Shown one piece after another: positions 18,471-26,890 of a stretch of DNA of 64,000 nucleotides. The notes beneath the pieces were generated by a model. It was given only the letters and a program-made list of their open reading frames with translations. It was not told the origin of the DNA and did not search any database. The position numbers and the translations under genes were made by a program. Within the stretch, counting starts at the first letter, position 1; each line of letters opens with the position of its first letter. Source of the DNA: Peredibacter starrii (lineage in GTDB: Bacteria > Bdellovibrionota > Bacteriovoracia > Bacteriovoracales > Bacteriovoracaceae); assembly GCF_034259205.1 (NCBI RefSeq), contig NZ_CP139487.1, positions 558,001 through 622,000 of the forward strand, in the 5' to 3' direction.

Positions 18471-18998
18471 TTATTTCCAGCTATATTGTTCGTACTTGTA
18501 GTACCACTGATAAAACTTAGTTGCCTGAAGGGCCTTCCAGAACTTGGTGCCTTTAAAGCGAGCAACTACGATTTCACGATACTTAACAATAAAGTACTGG
18601 CTCAGAATGAACACAATTGGTGATAGAGCAAAAGTAACAACCGCTGAGCCCATCACAATTGAGTTGTTAAAACGAGTGAAAGGAATGATCGGCATGTTGT
18701 ATAGGGTAGTGAAGAAACCTTGAAGAGATTCCATTTCAAGAACTTTTTGTCCGACAAAATCAAACGCGGGATCTAATAAGAAGGCGATGAATTTGAAAAA
18801 GAAAGCTGCCACCAGGGCGGCCCCAATTTGAATGCGAAAGAAAAAGAGAATCAGAAAAATGAGTAAACTGTGAAGTGAAAGAACTGGAGTCATTCCTAAA
18901 ATAAAACCGCAGGTCATCCCTAGGGCCAATGAAATGTTACCAGTGTCCGAATTGAGTAACTTAATGAAAGCAAATAGCTGTTTGAGAATCAGTCCCAT
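18471..18998 (-). CDS. TIGR03546 family membrane protein
   Basis: The 175-residue protein has three to four hydrophobic segments, including GMTCGFILGMTPVLSLHSLL and a second near PIIPFTRFNNSIVMGS. AAGGAGAGG precedes the ATG. The gene lies 10 bp upstream of the TIGR03545 gene on the same strand, the arrangement typical of this two-gene family. DUF2062-like GMTPVLSLH suggests a conserved membrane re-entrant or binding site. Function unknown. Confidence 0.8.
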   Translation of the reverse strand: MGLILKQLFAFIKLLNSDTGNISLALGMTCGFILGMTPVLSLHSLLIFLILFFFRIQIGAALVAAFFFKFIAFLLDPAFDFVGQKVLEMESLQGFFTTLYNMPIIPFTRFNNSIVMGSAVVTFALSPIVFILSQYFIVKYREIVVARFKGTKFWKALQATKFYQWYYKYEQYSWK

Positions 18999-19087
18999 GT
19001 CCTCTCCTTAAAAATCCTTTGCCATAATTTTAAAGAGCCGAAGGAGATTTGACCACAATAATGAAATGACTGGCAGAGCGTCAGATT

Positions 19088-20101
19088 TTAGTGTTGAATT
19101 TGACTCGAATCTTTAAAGATCTCCGCATGCCCTTCAGGATGAGAAGAATGCCAATGCCATGAGTGCGCAACAATCGTATCAATCGATGGATACAGTGGCA
19201 GCCATTTGAGTACTTTTCTTATCTTTTGAGAGTTGGCAATGAGTATAGCAGGATCACCGACGCGTCTTTTGAGCTCAATCGTTCCAATCTTCTTTCCGGT
19301 TGCCTTCTCACAAGCTGTAATGACTTCTTTTACTGAGAAGCCTCTATCGCTGCCTATGTTGAAGACTTCTTTAATACCAGGTCTTAAATGATCTACAGCA
19401 AGAACATGCGCTCGAGACACATCCAAAACATGAACGAAATCTCTGATGCAAGTGCCATCGGGAGTCTGGTAATCGGTACCAAAAACTTCAACCACACCTT
19501 CTTCCTGAGCAGCATGAAGAATTCGCGGAATGAGATGACTCTCTGGATGGTGGTCTTCCCCTAAGACTGAGTCTGTACTTGCGCCTGCCACATTGAAGTA
19601 GCGAAGAATAATGTAGTTTAGATTGTAAGCATGACTGAAGTCTTCAATCGCCGTCTCCGCCATTAATTTACTTCTACCATAAGGTGTAATGGGTTCTGGG
19701 TGCTCATTTTCAACGATCGGAATGAGATCAGGATTTCCATAGATAGCAGCTGATGAGGAGTAAACGAGATTTTTTACTCCGGCCTTAATCATCGCCGAAA
19801 GAAGATTGAGAGTAAGGGAGAAGTTAGTGAAATAGTATTTATAAGGCTCATGAACACTTTCGCGAACATCAGTAAGGCCCGCAAAATGCATAACAACTTC
19901 TATTTTATGGGCCTGAAGGGTTCGAATGATGAGATCTTGATTGGAGAGGTTACCAACAATGAAACTTGCTCTGGGATCGACTGCTTCCTGATGACCTTTG
20001 GAGAGATTATCCAAGACCGTCACAGTGTGACCTGAATTTATAAGGTCACGAACAGTGTGACTTCCAATATAGCCTGCGCCTCCAGTAACAAGTATTCTCA
20101 T
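19088..20101 (-). CDS. galE: UDP-glucose 4-epimerase
   Basis: A 337-residue short-chain dehydrogenase/reductase with the NAD-binding motif GGAGYIGSH at the N-terminus, catalytic SSSAAIYG and Y-x-x-x-K in YGRSK. RYFNVAGA and the C-terminal substrate region are typical of GalE. It interconverts UDP-glucose and UDP-galactose in the cytosol, supplying UDP-galactopyranose to the mutase encoded just upstream. The start codon immediately follows the mutase stop codon (TAG ATG), so the genes are translationally coupled. Last gene of the four-gene operon. Confidence 0.93.
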   Translation of the reverse strand: MRILVTGGAGYIGSHTVRDLINSGHTVTVLDNLSKGHQEAVDPRASFIVGNLSNQDLIIRTLQAHKIEVVMHFAGLTDVRESVHEPYKYYFTNFSLTLNLLSAMIKAGVKNLVYSSSAAIYGNPDLIPIVENEHPEPITPYGRSKLMAETAIEDFSHAYNLNYIILRYFNVAGASTDSVLGEDHHPESHLIPRILHAAQEEGVVEVFGTDYQTPDGTCIRDFVHVLDVSRAHVLAVDHLRPGIKEVFNIGSDRGFSVKEVITACEKATGKKIGTIELKRRVGDPAILIANSQKIRKVLKWLPLYPSIDTIVAHSWHWHSSHPEGHAEIFKDSSQIQH

Positions 20102-21256
20102 CTAGGCTTCCATCGGATCGGCACTAAATTTGGGCCATTCGTGGATTTCCTTTTGTTGGCAAACTTTTGCAAGGTCGAGCGATTCTCCTATCACAGCATG
20201 CATATCGAGATAGCGATACGTACCTAATCTTCCAATAAAGGTAATTTTATCTTCTGATTCACACATGTCCATATAACGCTCAAGCAGTTCAATGTCCTGA
20301 TTTAGGCGAGTAGGGAAATAGGGAACATCGTTTGCTTCACAAGGTCTGGCATATTCTTTAAAGCAAACCGATTTCTCATGCTCTTCCCAAGGCATGAAGT
20401 GTTTGTATTCGGAGATTCGGAGATAAGGTACATCTTCTTCGCAAAAGTTAATGATGCTATTTCCCTGAAAATCTCCATCCTCGATAAACCTTTCAAAATG
20501 AAGAGTCCGATATCCCAATCGGCCCAATTTGAAATTAAAAAACCCATCCATGGGACCACACCAAAAGGTATGATCAAAATCCCTTTTTCTTTCTGGATCA
20601 AGTCTTTGCCCAATTCGAACTTCAATATCATGATGATCTAATATTCTTTTGATGATTTCAGTATATCCACTTACCGGAATGCCCTGGTATTGATGATCGT
20701 AATAACCATCATCGTAATTAAAACGAACCGTCAGACGTTGAAGAAGGCCGGCCGGTAGTTCTCTTGGAGAAACACCCCACTTTTTGCGGGTATATCCTTC
20801 TATGAATGTTGAATAGATCTCTTTCCCAAAAAACTTCAGTGCATATTCTTCCAGGTTTTTTGGGTCCTTAATTGAAGAGTCGCCTACCGAACCAATAAAA
20901 TCCCGGGCCTCTTTAGGACGGAATTTTTTTTGGAAGAGCTGATTAATCGTCATGAGATTTATTGGTAAATTAAAGATGCCTTTTTCAGTTTCGGCCTTAA
21001 TTCGATTAACAAATGGTTCGAATCTGCCCCACTGATTAACATATTCCCAAACGTCCTCACGATTCGTGTGGAAAATATGAGGTCCATATTGATGGACCAT
21101 AATGCCAGTTTCTTCATCTCTCTTCGTATGACAATTTCCACCCACGTGGTTTCTTTCATCAAAGATCGTAATTCTGTATTTTCCAGTTTCGGCTAGCTCC
21201 CTAGCAAGGACCGCTCCCGCGAATCCAGCTCCTGCAATGCCGATGTGGTATCTCAT
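20102..21256 (-). CDS. glf: UDP-galactopyranose mutase
   Basis: The 384-residue flavoprotein has the N-terminal FAD Rossmann motif GAGFAGAVLARELAE. Family hallmarks are HVGGNCHT, HQYGPHIFHT and FIEGYTRKKWG. It converts UDP-galactopyranose to UDP-galactofuranose. With galE downstream and a glycosyltransferase upstream, the operon should make and use galactofuranose. The start overlaps the stop of the preceding gene by 4 bp (ATGA type). Confidence 0.95.
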   Translation of the reverse strand: MRYHIGIAGAGFAGAVLARELAETGKYRITIFDERNHVGGNCHTKRDEETGIMVHQYGPHIFHTNREDVWEYVNQWGRFEPFVNRIKAETEKGIFNLPINLMTINQLFQKKFRPKEARDFIGSVGDSSIKDPKNLEEYALKFFGKEIYSTFIEGYTRKKWGVSPRELPAGLLQRLTVRFNYDDGYYDHQYQGIPVSGYTEIIKRILDHHDIEVRIGQRLDPERKRDFDHTFWCGPMDGFFNFKLGRLGYRTLHFERFIEDGDFQGNSIINFCEEDVPYLRISEYKHFMPWEEHEKSVCFKEYARPCEANDVPYFPTRLNQDIELLERYMDMCESEDKITFIGRLGTYRYLDMHAVIGESLDLAKVCQQKEIHEWPKFSADPMEA

Positions 21257-23349
21257 TGGTACTGCTCCTGTTCCAAATCATCTGGTAAATGTAAATCAAA
21301 AAGCTTTTTCACAGCTTGATGAGACGAGGTGGGGTGAATTTGTTTATCACTCTTAATGACTGAAATTATTCTTCTAGGATGATCGGCCGAAATTTCAGTC
21401 TGAGTTAGTAATTTTTCTTTCATCGTTTCAGAAGCACAGTCGGAGAATTTTTGATGACTGATTCCTCCGTCGTTCAAGAGGTGGACGACACCTTTCTCTT
21501 CATCGATCAGAAGATCCAGACAATGGTTGGCAATTTCTTTAAGCTGTGACTCGGAAATATTGCATTCTTCTAATACACAATATTCGGAATCTGGATCCAG
21601 CACCGCACTGGTTCTAATAATTAAGGCATCTGGATGTGCATTGATGACATGGTCTTCATTTTCCACTTCACTTCGATCAAACACATTCTCCGGAGCAGAG
21701 ACATTACTTTCGGCATATGAGGCCTTGGCATGTTTTTCAAAGACCTGATCAGAAGAAAAAGTTAGAAGTGGAATATTTCTGTCTCCACAGATTTCTGCCA
21801 ATTTCAAAGCACCTGTGACTTTTTCAGTATGCTTTTCATTATCAATATGGATAAATCCCGCCGCATTGATGACTGCCCATGGACGGAAGACATCGATTGT
21901 TCCCTCAATCGAATCTTTGTCGGTAATATCTAGTTCCTGCCTTCTTACCATCCGGTTGTGGATGTTCCTGCTGCCACAGGCGCTTGCGATCGCTTGAGCG
22001 AGGACGCCGTTGGCACCTAATATAAGAATGGGTTGCACGTCACTTCGATGATAAAAACGAATGAAGTCACCATTGCGGTCGCTCCATTGAATTCTTCTGG
22101 ACGTTTCCCAGTGGCCCTCGGATTTTAAAACAGGCGAATGAGAGTATCCGTTGGTTGCTAGTTCTTTGATTAAAAGGGCAAGACCTGTTGGAACTGGTTT
22201 TTGTGAGGGGGCGTGGAGCTCGAAAGCGCCTGGATTATAGAAACTCTCTCCATCATGCCAGGCAAACGTTCCCAAGAGCGCCGAAGAGGTCACTGCATCA
22301 ATTTGAATATTTTGTTTTCTTAGGGTATCTGCCAATTGCCAGGTCGTATTTAGCCATCTCATTTGGGCCTCACGTTCACCCAGAATATGAGTTTCAGTGA
22401 TTGCCAGAGGAATCTGATACCGCTCCCATGCTTCCAACAGGATGCTTCCTGGATTCACATTTTCTACTTTCCCTGAATCAACAGCGGCAACGTTCGTATA
22501 GACAAGTTTGTCATGCTCGATTTTTGTCCATTCTGGATAAAGTGAAACTTCTTCATCTAAAAAACGATCACTCATCAGAGTGTGTCGTACACCGATGATA
22601 TCAGGAGAACATGAATTTTCTTCGAACCATTTAATTTCTTCTTCTCGAATCCCGTTTTGAAGAAGATTTTGAAAAAGTGGGTGAGCGGAAGTTACTTTCC
22701 CACAAAGAAGATCAAGGGCGAACCACTTACGGTTGTTCTCAAGTTCTGCCACTTGTTTCAATTTCTCGGTGCTAAAGAAATTCCCCAAAGTTTCGGTTTG
22801 GATAAATTTAGCGCGAGGATTAATTCTACGAATTTCCTTCATCGCCATTATGGTTGCTTTGCATTGATGAATAATCGCTTTAAAAAAATAGGTCTCATTT
22901 TTTAGATGAGGGTACCAAAGTCCCTCAAGGCAACTGAATCTTGCTGTTTGTGTAATTTCATGAATAGGTGCGTACTCATCGACCTCCGGATATCTTGTTG
23001 CAAAAAGACGAGCATAGGTCGAAAACTTTTCCGGAAAATCAGGGTCAATCAAACTTGTATAAACGGGTCCACTTCCGTGATGAAGGAGTCTGGCCACCAC
23101 CTTCAATTCAAGGCGTTTTAATTCATTCAATCGTTCATCTAAGTAGGACCAATCGCAATGATCTAAATCTCGAGGAGCAACTGTCTCCCAAAGACATGGA
23201 TAAAATATTTTTTTAATCCCAAGTTTTTTAAATAATTGAAGATCATTAAGACGCTTATGATGCCCGCTCTTTTCAATCTGATTGATATAGCGATCCCCCA
23301 TGCGATTGAGGGTAGACTCAATTCCGCCCCACATCTCTAACGGTTTCAT
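21253..23349 (-). CDS. GH1-like glycosidase fused to RmlD-like SDR domain
   Basis: Residues 1 to about 400 resemble family 1 glycoside hydrolases. The acid/base Glu region reads APIHEITQTARFS where typical members have a NEP motif, and the nucleophile region reads AITETHILGEREAQ; both Glu residues are kept. Residues from about 425 form an RmlD/dTDP-4-dehydrorhamnose-reductase-like domain (ILGANGVLAQAIA, INAAGFIHID, FSSDQVF). There the catalytic Y-x-x-x-K is replaced: PENVFDRSEVENE stands where P-x-NVYGRSK is expected, so reductase activity is unlikely. The fusion sits in the galactofuranose operon, 1 bp from the glycosyltransferase gene and overlapping glf by 4 bp. It may trim or shape the glycan or act as a sugar-binding regulator. 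Confidence 0.75.
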   Translation of the reverse strand: MKPLEMWGGIESTLNRMGDRYINQIEKSGHHKRLNDLQLFKKLGIKKIFYPCLWETVAPRDLDHCDWSYLDERLNELKRLELKVVARLLHHGSGPVYTSLIDPDFPEKFSTYARLFATRYPEVDEYAPIHEITQTARFSCLEGLWYPHLKNETYFFKAIIHQCKATIMAMKEIRRINPRAKFIQTETLGNFFSTEKLKQVAELENNRKWFALDLLCGKVTSAHPLFQNLLQNGIREEEIKWFEENSCSPDIIGVRHTLMSDRFLDEEVSLYPEWTKIEHDKLVYTNVAAVDSGKVENVNPGSILLEAWERYQIPLAITETHILGEREAQMRWLNTTWQLADTLRKQNIQIDAVTSSALLGTFAWHDGESFYNPGAFELHAPSQKPVPTGLALLIKELATNGYSHSPVLKSEGHWETSRRIQWSDRNGDFIRFYHRSDVQPILILGANGVLAQAIASACGSRNIHNRMVRRQELDITDKDSIEGTIDVFRPWAVINAAGFIHIDNEKHTEKVTGALKLAEICGDRNIPLLTFSSDQVFEKHAKASYAESNVSAPENVFDRSEVENEDHVINAHPDALIIRTSAVLDPDSEYCVLEECNISESQLKEIANHCLDLLIDEEKGVVHLLNDGGISHQKFSDCASETMKEKLLTQTEISADHPRRIISVIKSDKQIHPTSSHQAVKKLFDLHLPDDLEQEQYQ

Positions 23350-23350
23350 C

Positions 23351-24529
23351 TTATACCACTCTGCTAGTTGAAATGTTCAAAGGATGGATGATTCTTGGTC
23401 GTTCCTCTCTGAATTTTCTGTCTTTTACGAAATCAAGTTCCAACTGGGCCATCTTTTCATGCAGACTGTCCCAAGATTGATCTTTTAAGAAATGATCAAT
23501 TCGGTCCAGCCATTCAGGGTTGTTCTTTTCCTGCATGGCCATTTCAATTTCTTCCAGAAATGTTTCCGCCTTGTCTGCAATACGCACTAGCTGTTTCTTT
23601 CCAAATGGACTTACAACATCTGGAACACTGGTTGATACGACTGATTTTCCTGCTGCCAGGTATTCTAGGGTCTTCATTGGTGAGACGAATCTGGTCGTTT
23701 CATTTTGAAGATAAGGCATCATGGTTGCGTCCCAACCCGCCAGGTATAGTGGGAGGGCGTAGTAGTCTTTCTTTCCTAGATAATGAACATTTGGTCTTCT
23801 AGGTAATGTTCTTGTGTCTAAGTTAACAACTGGACCGGCCAGAACAAATTGGAATTCAGGTTTTAAATCCGCCATCTGCATGACGAGATCAAAATTAAAG
23901 CGATGATCAATGACTCCGTAGAAACCAATTCTTGGGTGCGGGATATTGATTTGATCATCCGGTTCCACTAACTTCGTTCTGCCCTGGGAGAAATGAGCGT
24001 AATCAAGACCACTCGGCATATAATGGATATTATGATGGATGTGTTTCTTGGCCTCATAAATGGACTGTCCCGCAGAGAAAACAATATCTGCCTTTTCTAG
24101 CAATTCTTGTTCCTCGGCAAGGCCCTGTTCTTTTTGATAAGAAAGATGATCCAAGTAATCGAAAATGACAGACTTCGGTTCTAAGTGACGTGAGAAGGTA
24201 AGGGCCTTAGGTGAATAATACCAAAGTGTATAATCAATCAGTTCTTCCTCATAAATAAGTTCATCCACCAAATCAGTAAGCGCTGCTACCATCTTTGTGG
24301 GATCAATACTAGTTGGTAGATAAGGAATGACCACTAGGACATTCTCTGCTGTCTCTCTTAAGTGCAGACGCGGAATTTCCGTCATCCCAAAAACAGGTTC
24401 CTCAAAATAAAAGACCCGACGATTTTTGGCCTGACGTGATAACAAATGCTGCGGGCGTTGAAATAAAAAGTCCCAACGTAGATGCGAAAAAACCAATAGG
24501 TCTGACGTTTCACTGGCGGTGTTCATCAT
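23351..24529 (-). CDS. GT4-type glycosyltransferase
   Basis: The 392-residue protein starts, after a short leader, with the HLRWDFLFQRPQHLLSR motif typical of a glycosyltransferase group often found beside UDP-galactopyranose mutase genes. The C-terminal half has the GT-B nucleotide-sugar region (GFYGVIDHRFN, NVHYLGKKDYYALPLYL, SPMKTLEYLAAGKSVVST). It probably transfers galactofuranose or galactose to an acceptor at the inner membrane. First gene of the four-gene operon; GGAGAG precedes the ATG. Confidence 0.82.
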   Translation of the reverse strand: MMNTASETSDLLVFSHLRWDFLFQRPQHLLSRQAKNRRVFYFEEPVFGMTEIPRLHLRETAENVLVVIPYLPTSIDPTKMVAALTDLVDELIYEEELIDYTLWYYSPKALTFSRHLEPKSVIFDYLDHLSYQKEQGLAEEQELLEKADIVFSAGQSIYEAKKHIHHNIHYMPSGLDYAHFSQGRTKLVEPDDQINIPHPRIGFYGVIDHRFNFDLVMQMADLKPEFQFVLAGPVVNLDTRTLPRRPNVHYLGKKDYYALPLYLAGWDATMMPYLQNETTRFVSPMKTLEYLAAGKSVVSTSVPDVVSPFGKKQLVRIADKAETFLEEIEMAMQEKNNPEWLDRIDHFLKDQSWDSLHEKMAQLELDFVKDRKFREERPRIIHPLNISTSRVV

Positions 24530-24847
24530 TTGCTCTCCAGAATGTTCAGATTATTTGAGACTGGTGGACTCCCTGGGCCATTTGTGATCCGGTCTGGTTA
24601 TGCCAGCCGGATGCCAAAGCTGAGAGGGGATTTCGAGGGATAAGGGCACTTAAGTGGTGGCAATTTAGGACGAAAACGGGGCAATTCACCCGAGAGTTTT
24701 CGTCCGCCCTGAGAGTGAGAAATAATTACATGGGCCAGGCCTTTCGATGGCACTTCTCGTCACCACGGCAGGTTATTTTTTCAGGCTTTAAACTGTCTGA
24801 AGAAATATCCCCTATAATGCCGCAACCTCAAACGGTGGAGATTTATT
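24530..24847. other. 318-bp intergenic region with two hairpins in the leader of the glycan operon
   Basis: No gene is seen. Two inverted repeats stand out. ATCCGG-T-CTGG-TTATG-CCAG-CCGGAT lies at 24587-24612. A 10-bp perfect stem GGACGAAAAC/GTTTTCGTCC (24668-24677 with 24696-24705) encloses a further GGG/CCC pair. Neither is followed by a U-run on either strand. Both would lie in the 5' leader of the minus-strand operon if it starts upstream of 24705. The region also holds the promoter of the plus-strand gene at 24848. It does not match a known riboswitch consensus that I can recognise. Confidence 0.45.
24813..24818 (+). promoter_or_regulatory. Perfect -10 element
   Basis: TATAAT 30 bp upstream of the TTG start at 24848 gives a leader of about 23 nt. 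No good -35 is seen at 16-18 bp. Confidence 0.45.
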
Positions 24848-25339
24848 TTGAAGTTTGCTCTGATCATTTTTTCGACACTTCTTTCAACTCTTGCTTTTGC
24901 GGATCTGGCAGAAATGCACCAACAAAAGTGTGAGACTGCAGAAGTAAAAGAACTTATGGGTGAGAACGGCTCATGTCGAATTGTGGCGGCCCCAAAGAAA
25001 TTTACTGCCTCAGGAACTTGTACTGGAACTTTCATGGAGATGTTTCCATGTAAAGTGACTTACATTGCGGAGGATTCGATCTCTGCTCTTAGTATTACTT
25101 GTGGCGATCCTAGTAATCCAGTGATGAGTCAGGAAATGAGAGCAAATAGTCTTGGGTACAATATTGCAGCTCTTATCAAGGACTCAGAAGGAAAGACCAT
25201 CATTCAAAATGATGAGACTGAGTACAAAAGCATTCAAAGTAATGCGCTAAAAGTTGTTCTAGATAATAATACGATAAATATTGCTCTGACTTTTCAGGCC
25301 GGTGATATCAATCTGACGAATGTGTCGTGCACGAAGTAA
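24848..25339 (+). CDS. Small secreted protein, unknown
   Basis: The 163-residue product starts at a TTG with GTGGAG about 8 nt upstream. It has a signal peptide (MKFALIIFSTLLSTLAFA). The mature part has six Cys spread along it, beginning CETAEVK and ending VSCTK, which suggests disulfides. No known family recognised. It ends one base before the stop of the convergent flavin reductase gene, with no room for a separate terminator. Confidence 0.75.
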   Translation: MKFALIIFSTLLSTLAFADLAEMHQQKCETAEVKELMGENGSCRIVAAPKKFTASGTCTGTFMEMFPCKVTYIAEDSISALSITCGDPSNPVMSQEMRANSLGYNIAALIKDSEGKTIIQNDETEYKSIQSNALKVVLDNNTINIALTFQAGDINLTNVSCTK

Positions 25340-25966
25340 TTACTTTTGAATTTGGGCCTTAGTCAGGCGTTCCATCTCAAAGCGGCTGTCAGTTTTAAAC
25401 CAGTCATTTCCAGCACCACGACCTACGGCCTTAAGGAGATCGGTCACGATCTTTCCATCTTTCATGATGTTTTCATCGACGTGAACTAACTTAACCTCGC
25501 CGGTAATTAAAGAGCCTGAACCTGGGACCTTTCCGTAACAAAGCATATCTCTGAATTCACATTCAAATTGAATAGGCGATTCAAGTAAGCGCTTGGCCTT
25601 GACCACTTCTGAGTCAATAGGAGTAAGTCCGGAGAACTTAAATTCATCTTCGCCGTAAGGAAGTTCAGTTGAAGCGAGATTTACTTTTGTATAATTACTT
25701 TCTGTACAAAAATTTACAACGAACTCTTTTTCTCTCAGAATATTCTTAACTGTATCTTTGAACTCACCGTTCGAAGTTCTGATCATCGGACAAAAAGCGA
25801 TAATCATCGGAGAGGCAGATACGGCCGTGAAAAACGAAAACGGAGCTAGATTATTAGAACCGTCGATGTTACGAGTAGAAATAACTGCAATTGGTCGAGG
25901 AATAATTGAGCCAATTAAAAATTTATAATTATCTGCAAAGGCGCCGGTTGTTTGGTATGTTTTCAT
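25340..25966 (-). CDS. Flavin reductase family protein (FMN-binding split barrel)
   Basis: The 208-residue protein shows the family signature near the N-terminus: LIGSIIPRPIAVISTRN, then APFSFFTAVSASPMIIAFCP, which lines the FMN site. Such proteins reduce or bind FMN, often as partners of monooxygenases, but no partner is adjacent. It is divergent from the metallo-hydrolase gene with only 24 bp between start codons. No clear Shine-Dalgarno precedes ATG 25966. Confidence 0.85.
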   Translation of the reverse strand: MKTYQTTGAFADNYKFLIGSIIPRPIAVISTRNIDGSNNLAPFSFFTAVSASPMIIAFCPMIRTSNGEFKDTVKNILREKEFVVNFCTESNYTKVNLASTELPYGEDEFKFSGLTPIDSEVVKAKRLLESPIQFECEFRDMLCYGKVPGSGSLITGEVKLVHVDENIMKDGKIVTDLLKAVGRGAGNDWFKTDSRFEMERLTKAQIQK

Positions 25967-25975
25967 ACCCGATAG

Positions 25976-25983
25976 CTTATAAG
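25976..25983. promoter_or_regulatory. Symmetric -10 element shared by divergent genes
   Basis: CTTATAAG is a palindrome, so TATAAG is read on both strands. Transcription initiated about 7 nt downstream would start at or within about 2 nt of both start codons (25966 minus, 25991 plus), giving leaderless or nearly leaderless mRNAs. Neither gene has a convincing Shine-Dalgarno. Confidence 0.45.
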
Positions 25984-25990
25984 ATTCAAT

Positions 25991-26890
25991 ATGATGTTTA
26001 AAACTCTATTTTTTATTTTTGCTCTTGTACTCACTGCTAAATCAGCGATTTCAGCGGTTAATGCTCGATGGTTAACGGTGACTGCTGTTTCGATTGATGA
26101 TGGAAAGACCCGGCTTTTATTCGATCCGGCCTGGACCAGACCAAGCTTTAAGCACTGGACGGGTATCTCCAAATTGACCTCTGATGAGGCCCTGGTTAAA
26201 GCAGTTCTTGAGAAGAACCAGCTTACAAAGATCGATGCTGTGTTTGCCAGTCATTCTCACTTCGATCACGTCATTGATGCTCCATTGGCCGCCAAACTTG
26301 GTAATGGTATTTTCTATGTGGACGAAAGCTCTGAGAGGATTGCCAAGGCCTATAAAGATCCTGCGATTAAAACTCAGCGCTATAAGGCCGAAGAGAAAAT
26401 CAAAGTGGGGGATTTTACCATCACACCACTGACTCGTGGGCACGCTAAAATCCTTCATATGTTTGCTTTCTTACCTGGTCCAGTACCGGAAGATTGTTCT
26501 CTCAGTTTCTTTGACTATCACGAAGGGGAAACTTGGTTTTATCTGGTTGAGCATCCGGAAGGAGTGATCCTGGTTGATCAAGGGTCCAAGGCACATCCTG
26601 AGATCTTAAAGAAGCACACAACTAAAGTGGACGTACTGTTCCAAGGTGTTGCGAACAGAAAGAATGATGAAGACATTGTTGAAGGACATGCTAAGACTTA
26701 TCAACCGAAGATTTTCATTCCTCTGCATTTTGATAATTTCTTCAAAGACTTTAATGATGGGAAATGGTCTGAGCTACCGGGTGCAAAGCTAGATGAGATA
26801 TTGGCGAAAGTTAAAAAGGCCTACCCAACAATGCAAGTGGATAGGCCCGAGTATGGAAAATCGATGACTGTCTTAGAAATCAAAAGATAG
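25991..26890 (+). CDS. Exported metallo-beta-lactamase-fold hydrolase
   Basis: The 299-residue protein begins with a signal peptide (FFIFALVLTAKSAISA). It has the zinc motif HSHFDHV at about residues 83-89, followed by TRGHAK and LVDQGSKAH, which supply further metal ligands. The fold is that of UlaG/RomA-like MBL hydrolases, with the late HFDNFF His. It should be a periplasmic or exported metal-dependent hydrolase; substrate unknown. The last 18 bp overlap the end of the convergent outer-membrane protein gene. Confidence 0.82.
   Translation: MMFKTLFFIFALVLTAKSAISAVNARWLTVTAVSIDDGKTRLLFDPAWTRPSFKHWTGISKLTSDEALVKAVLEKNQLTKIDAVFASHSHFDHVIDAPLAAKLGNGIFYVDESSERIAKAYKDPAIKTQRYKAEEKIKVGDFTITPLTRGHAKILHMFAFLPGPVPEDCSLSFFDYHEGETWFYLVEHPEGVILVDQGSKAHPEILKKHTTKVDVLFQGVANRKNDEDIVEGHAKTYQPKIFIPLHFDNFFKDFNDGKWSELPGAKLDEILAKVKKAYPTMQVDRPEYGKSMTVLEIKR

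Noticed and set aside
24587-24705. c-di-GMP-I (GEMM) riboswitch
   Set aside because: The hairpins lack the conserved GEMM core and receptor/tetraloop pattern as far as can be read; kept only as an unassigned structured leader.
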